A stretch of 64,000 nt of DNA, taken from Providencia stuartii. GTDB taxonomy: Bacteria; Pseudomonadota; Gammaproteobacteria; Enterobacterales; Enterobacteriaceae. The notes under the pieces were generated by a model that ran no database searches, was not told where the DNA came from, and saw only the letters and a list, made by a program, of their open reading frames with translations. The position numbers were made by a program, and so were the translations under genes. Shown one piece after another: positions 22,038 through 30,968 of this stretch. The stretch lies in NCBI GenBank assembly GCA_900455155.1, contig UGUC01000003.1, forward strand, positions 434,001 to 498,000, read 5' to 3'. Within the stretch, counting starts at the first letter, position 1, and each line of letters starts with the position of its first letter.

Positions 22038-22068
22038 AAAGCAAAGTTTCATAATGAAACTTTGCTTT
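22038..22068. terminator. Perfect 15-bp palindrome between terY2 and terY3
   Basis: AAAGCAAAGTTTCAT, one A, then ATGAAACTTTGCTTT. It begins five bases after the terY2 stop. On the minus strand a short TTTATTGG follows, so it may be a partial terminator or an RNA-processing site that sets the expression ratio between terY1-X-Y2 and terY3-phosphatase-kinase. Confidence 0.65.
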
Positions 22069-22072
22069 ATTC

Positions 22073-22711
22073 CTATAATACAAGTTGTATTTCAGGAGGT
22101 GGAGGAGGCAAGGTATCCTGATTACTATTAATACCTGCGCTGGAACTCCCTGAAGAGACACTCGCTGAAACCCATTTAAAGAAACCGGAAAAGGCATTCG
22201 AGTCGAGTGTTTCAAGTGCAACGACTTGAGAGGTTAGCTGTTTCAGGTGGTCATGTTTTGCTTTTGGCCCCACGGCACAAGCAATAATGGAACCAAAAGA
22301 ACGCTTTTTGATTTCTTTAATGGCTTCGGTATAAGCATAGCTGTCTGACGGAGTACCATCTGTCATTAAAAAAACTAAAGGTCGCCAATCCCCTTTTTGC
22401 GTATCGTCAGTACGTCTAATATCCCTATCAACACATTGAATTAAGCATTCCAATGCAGCGCCAGTGAAGGTCCCTCCAGAGCTAGGCACGACAATATCGG
22501 TAAATTGAAAGTTTTCTAATGCGGTAAGAGGAATAAATTCACGTGCTTCGTTATCATAGGTGATGATCGCGATATGAACACTCTCTAATGCGTAAGGATC
22601 TTGCCTTAGTGCATTAAGCATAGCTTGGATCCCAACGTTTACGGCATGTATTGATTCACCTCGCATTGAGCCAGATGTATCAATCAAAAGATAAACGGGT
22701 AACCTTCTCAT
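22073..22711 (-). CDS. terY2: TerY vWA-domain protein
   Basis: 212-residue von Willebrand A protein with a canonical MIDAS: DTSGSMRGE (about 11-19), the threonine in SSGGTFTGAAL, and LMTDGTPSD. It ends in a proline stretch (LPPPPPEIQLVL) shared with the paralogue at 23364-24003. It probably binds a divalent cation and mediates assembly of the Ter complex at the membrane. Its ATG is directly adjacent to the terX stop, which indicates translational coupling. It is similar along its whole length to terY1, so the two arose by duplication around terX. Confidence 0.87.
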   Translation of the reverse strand: MRRLPVYLLIDTSGSMRGESIHAVNVGIQAMLNALRQDPYALESVHIAIITYDNEAREFIPLTALENFQFTDIVVPSSGGTFTGAALECLIQCVDRDIRRTDDTQKGDWRPLVFLMTDGTPSDSYAYTEAIKEIKKRSFGSIIACAVGPKAKHDHLKQLTSQVVALETLDSNAFSGFFKWVSASVSSGSSSAGINSNQDTLPPPPPEIQLVL

Positions 22712-23350
22712 TTAGCAATAATCCTTCAAATAAGAGACGAATGAATCTGAGTCTGAAGGTTGACCTATCGCATTCAATTTCCAGCCAGAGTCTTCTCTGA
22801 CCAACTCAGCAAAAAGCATAGAGCGCTGGTGATTAAATTCTGCACCACCAGATAAATCGAAACGCGCCATTTCAACATTTTTCGCATCGACTGCACGAAT
22901 AAACGCATTTTGCACTTTGCCAAAATGTTGTTGTAACTGCTTACCGTTATAAATCTGCACAATGAAGACAATTTTGGCATATTTGTCATCGAGGGTGTTC
23001 AGTTTTACGATAATCTGTTCATCGTCACCATCACCAGCGCCTGTACGGTTGTCACCCGTCAACCAAATTTGCCCTGATTTATGTCTTAGGCTATTAAAGA
23101 AAATAATGTCGCCATCAACAAGAGATGCTTGACCGCCTTCCATTCTGCCTAAATCTGCAACCTTACCATTAGCGTCACATAAAAAAGCAATGACATCTAA
23201 GTCGTACTCTTCTTGTTTACCGAAAAGACTTCCTAGAAAACCTTTTTTTTCTTCTTTAATATCCCAACCCAGCCCAATGGTGACAGAGGAAAGATCATAT
23301 TCACTTTTCTTTAAACTGACGCCTTGGCCTTTCTTTAAGCTAACTGACAT
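22712..23350 (-). CDS. terX: TerD-family protein TerX
   Basis: 212-residue TerD-domain protein. The N-terminus has the double Ser/Leu-Lys repeat (SVSLKKGQGVSLKK). Then come GLGWD, the acidic strand DLDVIAFL, and the calcium-binding loop TGDNRTGAGDGDDEQ, as in TerD and TerE. TerD domains bind two calcium ions and couple stress or metal sensing to the TerY phosphorylation module. A short glycine-rich insert (KKGFLGSLFG) after GLGWD is shared with TerZ. It lies between terY1 and terY2, as in the R478 terY1-X-Y2 unit. Confidence 0.9.
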   Translation of the reverse strand: MSVSLKKGQGVSLKKSEYDLSSVTIGLGWDIKEEKKGFLGSLFGKQEEYDLDVIAFLCDANGKVADLGRMEGGQASLVDGDIIFFNSLRHKSGQIWLTGDNRTGAGDGDDEQIIVKLNTLDDKYAKIVFIVQIYNGKQLQQHFGKVQNAFIRAVDAKNVEMARFDLSGGAEFNHQRSMLFAELVREDSGWKLNAIGQPSDSDSFVSYLKDYC

Positions 23351-23363
23351 AAATTAATCCTTT

Positions 23364-24003
23364 TTAAAGTACCACATTAACTTCTGGTGGCGGTGGTGGT
23401 AAGTCATTGAGATCAGCAATATCTTTTTTACTCAAATCCACTTTCTGACTACCTACGGAGATACTTGCAGATACCCACTTAAAGAAAGACTTAATCGTCG
23501 TTGAATCCGCGGTATCTAACTGAAGAACAACCTCGGTGATCTCTTTTAACACTTTTTGTTTGTGCTGATTGCCCCGCTGCACAAGCAATGACGAGCCCCG
23601 TTCTTGCTGCTTTAAATTTGTTTAATCCGGCCTTCCAATCATCAGTTGGTGCCCCATCCGTCATAATAAATACCAACGGACGCCAATCACCTTTTGACTC
23701 CACGGTTGTTCTTTGCACTTCATTTTCGATACAGTGAGCCACAACGGAGAGAGCGTCTCCCAATGCTGTCGTGCCACTCGCTTGTAAATCAGGTAAGGAA
23801 AAATTGATAAGGTCGGTTAATGGAACAATTTGTTGTGCCGTTGAGTTGAAGGTAATAATGGATACATGGGCTGTTTCGAGTGCATAAGGATCTTGTCTTA
23901 GTGTCGATAACAGCGTTTGCACACCATTTTTCACCGCTTCAATCGGCTCTCCGTGCATAGAACCAGAGGTATCAAGTAAAAGATAAACGGGCAATCGGCG
24001 CAT
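23364..24003 (-). CDS. terY1: TerY vWA-domain protein (one frameshift)
   Basis: First gene of the phosphorylation-module operon. The vWA MIDAS motifs are DTSGSMHGE, ASGTTALGDAL and IMTDGAPTD. The frame breaks at the C4 run 23572-23575: CAAG is followed by QSAQ instead of NQHKQKVLKEI. Removing one base gives 212 residues, the same length as terY2 with the same LPPPPPE tail. This is probably a sequencing error. The start is ATG 24003 (MRRLPVYLLLDTSGSM). terX follows 13 bases later. Confidence 0.87.
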
Positions 24004-24139
24004 GAATGAGTCCTATTCAAAATTATGTTTTTTATTTATACAATATCTTAATGCATCTCAACATGAATTCAATCAATATTGCACTTAGTACTCGTAGCAA
24101 GGCAATCAGAACAATCCCGTTAATATTTGAAAATTAAGT

Positions 24140-24172
24140 AAAAAAATAGCCGACTAAAATTAGTCGGCTATT
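24140..24172 (-). terminator. terW terminator
   Basis: AATAGCCGACTAA and TTAGTCGGCTATT form a perfect 13-bp stem with a 2-base gap. On the minus strand a T7 run follows. It separates terW from the terY1 operon, so the two are independent units. The rest of 24004-24309 is AT-rich and should carry the terY1 promoter. Confidence 0.85.
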
Positions 24173-24309
24173 ATTCGGATTAATCATAATTCAGTAAATC
24201 TCAATGAATGCTAATGATACGCCTCGACTATATTTCTCGCCCACATTAGGGAAAAGCATCATTAACAATGCGATAACTTAAAGCATAACGAATAGATATA
24301 CTTAATAAG

Positions 24310-24783
24310 TTAGCTTTTTTTATTTTCTGCGGAGATTTTTTGAATAAGCTGCTCAATAAAATTATCAACCAGTAATTCAACGGCATCACTACGAGTTGAT
24401 TTATTTAAACGTGATAGTCGGTCAATCTTTCTTAACGTAAGCATTTTTAATGACAATGAAACTGACTTCTTTTTGTCTTTATCTAATCTTACCCGACTAG
24501 TAATTTCTTGATGCATTCTTTCTTCATTAGCCACTAATGCTTCGCGCATGCGACGGATCGTTTTATTATCCAATTGCCCTCTTTCGGTCATTTGATAAGC
24601 ACGATTCGATTTACTGTATTTTATCTCTGCGCCATAAGCTTCACGCAGCTCTTTCAATACGCGTGTCAACGTTGGCTCTGAGCATTCTAGCGAAGAGATT
24701 ATTTTTGTCGTAGCAACTGGCTTCCCCGGACTTAAAAGCGCGGCTAATGTATAAACTCTGATTTGGCGAGTACTGAGTTGCAT
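24310..24783 (-). CDS. terW: Ter-locus transcriptional regulator TerW
   Basis: 157-residue DNA-binding protein close to E. coli/R478 TerW. It has an N-terminal winged-helix region (VATTKIISSLECSEPTLTRVLKELREAYG) and a C-terminal helical region (SLSLKMLTLRKIDRLSRL) of ribbon-helix-helix appearance. In R478, TerW is reported to bind and regulate the ter promoters. I use ATG 24783 (MQLSTRQIRV) by similarity; GTG 24795 is an alternative, and neither has a strong ribosome binding site. The 24784-25040 gap upstream is very AT-rich with several short inverted repeats, but I find no assignable operator. Confidence 0.87.
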   Translation of the reverse strand: MQLSTRQIRVYTLAALLSPGKPVATTKIISSLECSEPTLTRVLKELREAYGAEIKYSKSNRAYQMTERGQLDNKTIRRMREALVANEERMHQEITSRVRLDKDKKKSVSLSLKMLTLRKIDRLSRLNKSTRSDAVELLVDNFIEQLIQKISAENKKS

Positions 24784-25040
24784 GATTGTTGTCACTTACT
24801 TGAATAAAATCGAAAATTAAGGATACAAAATAGATTTGATACTTATATATGATAATATCTTTAAATATTAATAACATATATTATATCAAAAGAAAACTCA
24901 CCTATTGGCGATAACATGCGAAAATCCATGTATGATAACCATTTTCAACCCAACTAACGATTTTACTTAAAATAATGTCGATAACACAAGCCATACTTCC
25001 TATACTATCGAATTATTTAAAACGTCAATCATCAACTTCA

Positions 25041-25991
25041 TCATTGTGTTGCATTTAAACGTGGTGAACCTATTTTGCCTTGCTCTTGTGCGATACCGTA
25101 GATTTTTGAACGAGCTAAAATACCGATTGCCCAACGCCGATGAGTCGCAGGCTCGCACATAGCGCCCTGAGATTTAAACACCGCTTGGGTTGAGTTCAAA
25201 ATACGTAAAGCGTCCGAATGTTCTGACTGAGAGACCATCAGTGCTTGTTCTATTTTACTGATCTGCCTAGGATGGATCGCCGTTTTCCCCACTAAGCCAT
25301 TAGCAATATCAAGCATCAACTCTTTTTCCATGATTTGATGGTCGTCGATATGCTCGCAAACTGGAGCCGTTAAAAAGAAATTACGGGAGCCAAAAACCGC
25401 AACGAGCATTTTGATCACATACCCCATCGGTCCATCATATAACGTAAAATGGCGATTACGTCGCAATGAAATCACATTCATTAAATCATTTCCACCAATT
25501 CGTAGCGCAATAATTCGCTCATGACAAGGGTGTACTAGTAAATGATTTGCAAGTTCAGTCATTTGTATTACATCAAAGACTTCTTCTGTTTCCAGTGTCG
25601 GCATCATGCACAAATGTGTATTTTCGATGATATTCCACCAGACCGGGAGTGATTCTTGGGTAAATTTTGGCAGTACAAAACCGTCAATTGCACTGAGATC
25701 AAGATGTTGCACTATCCATTCACCCATTTCCGTCTCTCTTGGGCGAATAAACACTAACGGCCACGCCTGATTACCCGTTTGTTTTTTAACTTCAGATAAT
25801 TCAAGTAGTAAAGCTTGCAGGTTATTAAGCGCCAGAGGAATATCCGATTCACTCACCGAATCTTCTAAACAGATGATTAATGAACGTAGTCCTGCTATTT
25901 TGTGATTCAAAATAACATCAGCAATATCAGTACGTGTTGCTGGCATATAAAGCGTAGCACCTAGTTTCCAAGGTGAGAGTCTCTGCTCCAT
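25041..25991 (-). CDS. HpcH/HpaI (citrate lyase beta-like) protein of the ter locus
   Basis: 316-residue TIM-barrel protein of the CitE/HpcH family. Visible features are CLEDSVSESD near the N-terminus, FIRPRE, VLPKF, the glutamate in MMPTLETEE, IGGNDLM, and KTAIHPRQ near the C-terminus, which contact the acyl-CoA or phosphate substrate in family members. It is last in the five-gene operon that begins at 30054 and overlaps the preceding stop by one base. In the family such enzymes cleave or form C-C bonds. Here it presumably tailors the product of the ATP-grasp/PRTase steps; the real substrate is unknown. Confidence 0.82.
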   Translation of the reverse strand: MEQRLSPWKLGATLYMPATRTDIADVILNHKIAGLRSLIICLEDSVSESDIPLALNNLQALLLELSEVKKQTGNQAWPLVFIRPRETEMGEWIVQHLDLSAIDGFVLPKFTQESLPVWWNIIENTHLCMMPTLETEEVFDVIQMTELANHLLVHPCHERIIALRIGGNDLMNVISLRRNRHFTLYDGPMGYVIKMLVAVFGSRNFFLTAPVCEHIDDHQIMEKELMLDIANGLVGKTAIHPRQISKIEQALMVSQSEHSDALRILNSTQAVFKSQGAMCEPATHRRWAIGILARSKIYGIAQEQGKIGSPRLNATQ

Positions 25992-27070
25992 TACTTTACC
26001 TTCTTAATAATCGTTACTGCACGATATTGGCCGATGTCATTGCCAACCTCAGTGATAGTAATATTTTTCTGTTGTGCTAAATAAACCAACAAAGCGACAT
26101 CAGGATCACTCATTTTGCGCACTAAAACATGATCGGGAACACGACGTAATACCGCACGAGTTGCCTCTGCAATCCCTGGTTTGATACGGTTAATATTGGT
26201 AATACTGTATTGCTCTGCCAACGTGTTGATTACCTGCTCGCTACGCTGTTTGAGCGATGCGCATAATGGGGAGTTTGGAGACGGTGTGGCAATTGAAGCC
26301 ATCTCTAAAGCATCTCGTTGTTTAGCAACGGTATCGACAAGCAGGCGGCTGCACTCAAATTGGCTTAAATGATCACATTTAACACAGCCATGAAAGCCTG
26401 ATTCAGTCCATATTGAGCGTGAAATTAACCCTGAAACAGGTGCTCCCATGATACCAAATGGGATCAACCAATCATCATGGCTCGCAGACAACCATGCACA
26501 CCCACAAGGATCTGCTAGTACGACGAGTCTAGGCTGCGCAGGATAGCCCTCACGCCCCGTTAATGAGCGCACTAATTCACCGGTTATGGCCCCTTTTCCC
26601 GTCCAGCCATCAACAAACACAATACCTTCGGTGCCATGACGCCGCTCAATCCACTCTAATGCCGTGGTATCGATTCCTCTATCGCGAATAATACTGATAC
26701 CATAGTGATAAGACTCTTTCCCCATCGCACGTAGTGTTTGTTGCAACATAACACCTAACGGCACACCTGCCCTCACAAGACTCGTCAGCACAATTGGGGT
26801 CTTATCGAACTGCTGAATTAGCGCTTTGGCTAGCATCACAACCTCGCTAGCTAAACGTGCCGCGCCTGAATCAAGGGCTTTCGCAAATAAATCAAGGTGC
26901 CACGGAGTCGGTTCAGGCTCTTGGCTTAGCATATCTGAATAGTGCTTTGCCCCTGACTGTATAAGTTGTTCTTTTAGCTCAACAGGTGTCATTTCGATGG
27001 TGACGGGCTGCAACAAAAAATGGACATCATCAGGCAAATAGCTACCAGAAAAAGGTTCAAAATCACGCAT
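25991..27070 (-). CDS. Phosphoribosyltransferase fused to a PELOTA-like RNA-binding domain
   Basis: 359 residues. The PRTase part (about 60-200) has the PRPP loop IVFVDGWTGKGAITGEL and the pyrophosphate loop VRAGVPLG. Then there is a cysteine-containing segment (CDHLSQFEC). The last 80 residues (VLRRVPDHVLVRKMSDPDVALL...YLAQQKNITITE) resemble the L7Ae/PELOTA RNA-binding fold. This architecture is typical of ter loci and is proposed to make a nucleoside-like metabolite. It overlaps the upstream HAD gene by eight bases. Confidence 0.82.
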   Translation of the reverse strand: MRDFEPFSGSYLPDDVHFLLQPVTIEMTPVELKEQLIQSGAKHYSDMLSQEPEPTPWHLDLFAKALDSGAARLASEVVMLAKALIQQFDKTPIVLTSLVRAGVPLGVMLQQTLRAMGKESYHYGISIIRDRGIDTTALEWIERRHGTEGIVFVDGWTGKGAITGELVRSLTGREGYPAQPRLVVLADPCGCAWLSASHDDWLIPFGIMGAPVSGLISRSIWTESGFHGCVKCDHLSQFECSRLLVDTVAKQRDALEMASIATPSPNSPLCASLKQRSEQVINTLAEQYSITNINRIKPGIAEATRAVLRRVPDHVLVRKMSDPDVALLVYLAQQKNITITEVGNDIGQYRAVTIIKKVK

Positions 27071-27845
27071 CGTCTAATCCCTCAAAAATCTTTGTATTGA
27101 TTTGAGCAGCAAACTGACTCTGTTTTGGCATTCCAAACCAACTACACAGCTTCATAAAACGATGATCGCTTAAGCTATCACCTAAACCAATCACAGGAAA
27201 AACGCCTCGTTCACTTCTCAATTTATTAAGTAAATAAGTCACCGCATGCCCTTTTTCTATCGACTCAGGCAACCAAGCAATATTGTTACTGTTACGATGA
27301 ATATAGAAACCTTTGGTTGAAAATAGCTGCTCAATTTCATCGCCAATGGCATACAGCTCATCTAATTTAGTGCTATCGCGGTGCTTCATAACCAAATAAA
27401 TGGGCGTATTATCATATTCATAATTAATTCGTGCCCAAGCATCGATATTGCGTTCAGCCATTAACGCGGTGATCTTTTGCTGCATCTGGATCAGTTGTTC
27501 AGTGTAATTTTGCAGGCTCGCTAATATTTGTGTTCGCCACTGCCTATCTTCTTCACCCTGTGGATTTAAGATCACCGCCCCGTGTGTCGTAATGGCCCAA
27601 GAACGAAAGGGGATGGTGACACGGCGGATCTCTTCCGTTCCACGTGCGGTAACAGGGATCAAATCAGCATTTTCAATCATCCAATCCACTAGCATGGCTT
27701 GCTCTTGGGTCATAAAGCTACGTGGCTCTAGGTCTCTGTCTAAGGCGCCAACCTGAAAAGGCATTAAGTCTAGCTCATCAACCATTTTCCGCCGGGTCTG
27801 AAACAAAGTGTCATCTAAATCGGTAAAAATCACCGGCCTACTCAT
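27063..27845 (-). CDS. HAD-superfamily hydrolase of the ter locus
   Basis: 260-residue HAD phosphatase. Motif I is FTDLDDTLFQ with both catalytic aspartates at about 8 and 10, motif II is IPVTARGTEE, the motif III lysine is in ESIEKGHA, and motif IV is GLGDSLSDHRFM. A cap insertion of about 100 residues (85-185) places it near the Cof/sucrose-phosphatase (class IIB) group. In the operon it probably removes a phosphate from the phosphoribosylated intermediate. It overlaps both neighbouring genes by eight bases, so translation is coupled. Confidence 0.83.
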   Translation of the reverse strand: MSRPVIFTDLDDTLFQTRRKMVDELDLMPFQVGALDRDLEPRSFMTQEQAMLVDWMIENADLIPVTARGTEEIRRVTIPFRSWAITTHGAVILNPQGEEDRQWRTQILASLQNYTEQLIQMQQKITALMAERNIDAWARINYEYDNTPIYLVMKHRDSTKLDELYAIGDEIEQLFSTKGFYIHRNSNNIAWLPESIEKGHAVTYLLNKLRSERGVFPVIGLGDSLSDHRFMKLCSWFGMPKQSQFAAQINTKIFEGLDDA

Positions 27846-28983
27846 AACTTAATACCTCAACTATTGGAGCCACTTTATTCAGTGCTTCAAGTAGTACGGG
27901 ATCCACACTCTCTCTGGGTGTTTCGATGCACAGTATGATGCGTGAGAAATGTTGATGGGCAACGTTATAAACAAAATTAGGGATCCCCAAGCCGTAATTA
28001 TCCTTAAAGGCAATAGCAGATTGAATTGCATAATTAACAGAAATTGGTGAACGCGTTGTGGAGCTATATTTTACCTCCGCACCTTGTTGCTCTAACCTCT
28101 CTGCTAACAAAAAGGGTTCCCAAACAAATTCCCCTGAGCCAAGCACCAATATTTTTTCGTCGGAAGAGGCTTGGATATGGCGGCCCAAATCTCCAGCCGG
28201 TGCTGCTATCCCCAACCTTCCCCAACTTTGCTTACCTGTAATTGGGAAATGACCTGTTCCTGTAATATTCACATTTGGCATGATGGGGACAGGCGCATCT
28301 TTATTTTGCTGCCACTGCCATTGCCCCTGCACTAACGATAGAGTACGTATCGGTAAGGGGCTACGCTCTTGTAAAGCGTCACCACTCCAATCGGTTAAGG
28401 TGACGGCTATCACCTGTTTAATCTCAGTCAAACCGCCAGCGTCACGTAAAGCACAAAGTAAATTAATAAAGGTATTTCCCGTGGTTGCCTCATCATCAAC
28501 AAGGACAACGGTTTGCGCATGCAATACACGGCGTCTTAATTCAGGGTCATGGGGTAAATAAAGCAGATGATCCGTCGCATGGCTGTGATTTTCTTTGAAC
28601 TCACACAATAACTCACCCCCTTCAACAGGATGACGCGTCGACGTCAAATAGACAGAATCTTTATAATGTTTTCTCGCCTCATCAAACACGCCAGCCCCTA
28701 ACCCCACGGCGGTTTCTGCCATGCCTATAAATAAAACAGGCCCTTCAAGTGTTGACGGAAATTGTTGGCATAATTGCTGATATGTTTTACGCATCAATTT
28801 TGGCTGGACAGGAATATGCCTGCCCAACACTTTACTCACAAATAGAAAGGCACGTTTCGGGTTACGTCTCTCTGCGATTTCAAAGAGTTCATCTAGCGTG
28901 TCCAAAGAACAAGTGGGAATAACACTCAAAGTGCCAGTCGTCAGATTGCGGCGGTAAACTACAGGCTCAGTCGTACTCTTCAT
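27838..28983 (-). CDS. Phosphoribosyltransferase with TRSP domain
   Basis: 381 residues. The N-terminal PRTase has GMAETAVGLGAGVF and the PRPP motif VVLVDDEATTGNTFINLL (about 155-172). The C-terminal TRSP domain is recognised by STTRSPISVNYAIQ and KDNYGLGIPNFVYNV. PRTase-TRSP proteins occur almost only in ter-type loci. Together with the second PRTase, this suggests base-ribose chemistry of an unknown product. It lies second in the operon, two bases after the ATP-grasp gene. Confidence 0.83.
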   Translation of the reverse strand: MKSTTEPVVYRRNLTTGTLSVIPTCSLDTLDELFEIAERRNPKRAFLFVSKVLGRHIPVQPKLMRKTYQQLCQQFPSTLEGPVLFIGMAETAVGLGAGVFDEARKHYKDSVYLTSTRHPVEGGELLCEFKENHSHATDHLLYLPHDPELRRRVLHAQTVVLVDDEATTGNTFINLLCALRDAGGLTEIKQVIAVTLTDWSGDALQERSPLPIRTLSLVQGQWQWQQNKDAPVPIMPNVNITGTGHFPITGKQSWGRLGIAAPAGDLGRHIQASSDEKILVLGSGEFVWEPFLLAERLEQQGAEVKYSSTTRSPISVNYAIQSAIAFKDNYGLGIPNFVYNVAHQHFSRIILCIETPRESVDPVLLEALNKVAPIVEVLSYE

Positions 28984-28985
28984 TA

Positions 28986-30054
28986 TTAGTTTTTATCCGT
29001 ACTGATTAAATTGGTTGTTATTGAACTATAACTGATTGAATTTGTGATAGGCCGTATAATCGAAGGTGTGAATTTTGCTTTTTCAGCAACGACTTCCTCT
29101 TGGCTAATTAAACCAAGCTGCCGCAAAGCAAAAATACCAGGTAGGTTGATACCACTATGTTGTGTGTAACCTATTCCACCAGAAGGACGCATATTGATTT
29201 CAAGCAAAACGGCGTTCCCCTGAGCATCATTGCGTGTTTGCACATTAACAATCCCATCGGCTTGCATCACTTGCGCGCAAGCACAGCCTAACTCATAAGC
29301 TTCCCCTGAGTTTTCTAAGTGCTGCAAAGAGCCTTCTTTACGACGAGCAACCGCAGCAATAACACGACCTTGTTCGACAACCATATCTACCGAATATTCA
29401 GGCCCCGGCAAATAAGGCATTAAGACTAAAGGTTCAAAGCCGTCTGCTTGTTCCATCGCTTGCAAATAGAGGCGAGGGTTAACTCGACGACTCTCAGGGT
29501 GAGTAAATGCCGCCATAGCAGAAACGGAATCATCAAAACGCCAAAATCCCATACCATAAATCCCTTTAATAGGTTTCACACATAATGGCACATTTTTAAA
29601 AGGGTTATTCACGATAAATGCTTTTAATTCATCAATTGAGTCAATCTGAATAGAGGGGACAACGGGCAAACCGTGCTTTTCCATTGATTGTGCAAAAGCA
29701 TATTTATCATCGGCTAACTGAAGTGCACTAACACTCATCGCCCCCGTTGTTAATTTAACGCCAAGAGACTCAATTTGCTGGCGGTGAGATTCAAACCATT
29801 CACTATTTCGGCCAGCTTGGATTGCCGATATTTTCTCTTTTTCAACCAGCCGAGTGATAAATGCCAATCGCTCAGCACTATCTTCTGGCTCTAATCGTGC
29901 ATAGTCGGCCTGAGATAAAATTTCATTTCGGGCATGACGATGAGAAGCAAATATCGTTATGTTTTTCAGTTGTTGTTGAGCAAACTCACGAGCACCTTGA
30001 ATAAGGTCTCGCTGCGAAGACAAGCCTTCCATAAAACCATATTTTACTGTTCAT
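28986..30054 (-). CDS. ATP-grasp ligase of the ter locus (frameshift near the N-terminus)
   Basis: First gene of the metabolite operon. ATP-grasp features are CVKPIKGIYGMGFW (nucleotide lysine), LPGPEYSVDMVV, and the metal-binding LLEINMRPSGGIGYTQHSG. Family members join a carboxylate to an amine using ATP. The frame starting at ATG 30032 lacks the first strand. ATG 30054, after TAGGGA, reads MNSKIWFY and joins EGLSSQRDLIQGA if one of the two G at 30029-30030 is dropped, giving 355 residues. I judge this the true start with a sequencing error; the alternative is a start at 30032. It is divergent from terZ. Confidence 0.8.
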
Positions 30055-30374
30055 CAATCCCTACATCCATCCGAAGCACCCAATAATAAGATCGGCAATA
30101 ATGCGATTTAAACCGCAACATGTCAATCATATTGTGATTTATTACCGTTAATAGTTTAGAACTACATATATTTACATTTAGTTCGGAAAAATCTCATTAA
30201 TCAATATACTAAAAATGAATTAATCATTTATATTCAACACGTTAAAATAAAAAGAAATAATATTGAAAAAAATAGCGTTGCCCAACTACTTCATCATGAT
30301 ATGATTAACTTTATATTTTGGATTTTAGTTATGTAAAAACCACTATTTCATCGTAACTTTGAAGGAATTTTATT
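30055..30374. promoter_or_regulatory. Divergent AT-rich promoter region of terZABCDE and the ATP-grasp operon
   Basis: 320 bases without a gene between the two divergent operons. It is strongly A+T-rich, with scattered TATAAT-like and TTGAAA-like hexamers but no pair I can assign with confidence. The likely TerW targets are here, but no operator sequence can be named from this window alone. Confidence 0.5.
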
Positions 30375-30968
30375 ATGGTTTCATTAAGCAAAAATCAAAC
30401 CATCTCCCTGAGCAAGCAAGCACCTGCGTTGAATCATCTGATGTTTGGTTTGGGCTGGGATCCGGTTCAGGTTAAGAAAAAAGGATTTTTAAGTGGGCTT
30501 TTTGGTGGCGGTAATTCAATCGATTTGGACGCTAGCTGCATTTTACTTGATGCACAAGGAAAGCAAATTGATGTAGTCTCTTTCCGCAAATTAAAATCAA
30601 GCTGCAACTCTGTCATTCATTCAGGCGATAACCTTACCGGTGAAGGTGATGGCGATGATGAAACCATTTTTGTAGAACTCAATAAACTGCCAGCCAATAC
30701 CGAATACCTCGCATTCACAGTCAATAGCTTCCGTGGTCAAACCTTCAATGAAGTCGAAAACGCATTTTGCCGCGTTGTTGATCACGCTACTAAAAAGGAG
30801 CTGGCAAACTATAAATTAACGGAACAAGGCTCGCATACAGGGATCATTATTGCTTCTTTGCGTCGTAATAACGGTCAGTGGGATTTCACCGCTCACGGTT
30901 CGCCTTCTACAGGTCGCACTATTCAAGATATGCAATCTGACATCGTTAATGTGGTGGTACGCCCATGA
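30375..30968 (+). CDS. terZ: TerD-family protein TerZ
   Basis: 197-residue TerD-domain protein, first gene of terZABCDE. It begins MVSLSKNQTISLSK. It has GLGWDPVQ, a lysine/glycine insert (KKKGFLSGLFGGGN), the acidic strand IDLDASCILL and the calcium loop [15 protein letters not shown]. Cytoplasmic and probably attached to the inner-membrane Ter complex with TerC and TerB. The ribosome binding site is GAAGGA. The stop overlaps the terA start. Confidence 0.92.
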   Translation: MVSLSKNQTISLSKQAPALNHLMFGLGWDPVQVKKKGFLSGLFGGGNSIDLDASCILLDAQGKQIDVVSFRKLKSSCNSVIHSGDNLTGEGDGDDETIFVELNKLPANTEYLAFTVNSFRGQTFNEVENAFCRVVDHATKKELANYKLTEQGSHTGIIIASLRRNNGQWDFTAHGSPSTGRTIQDMQSDIVNVVVRP

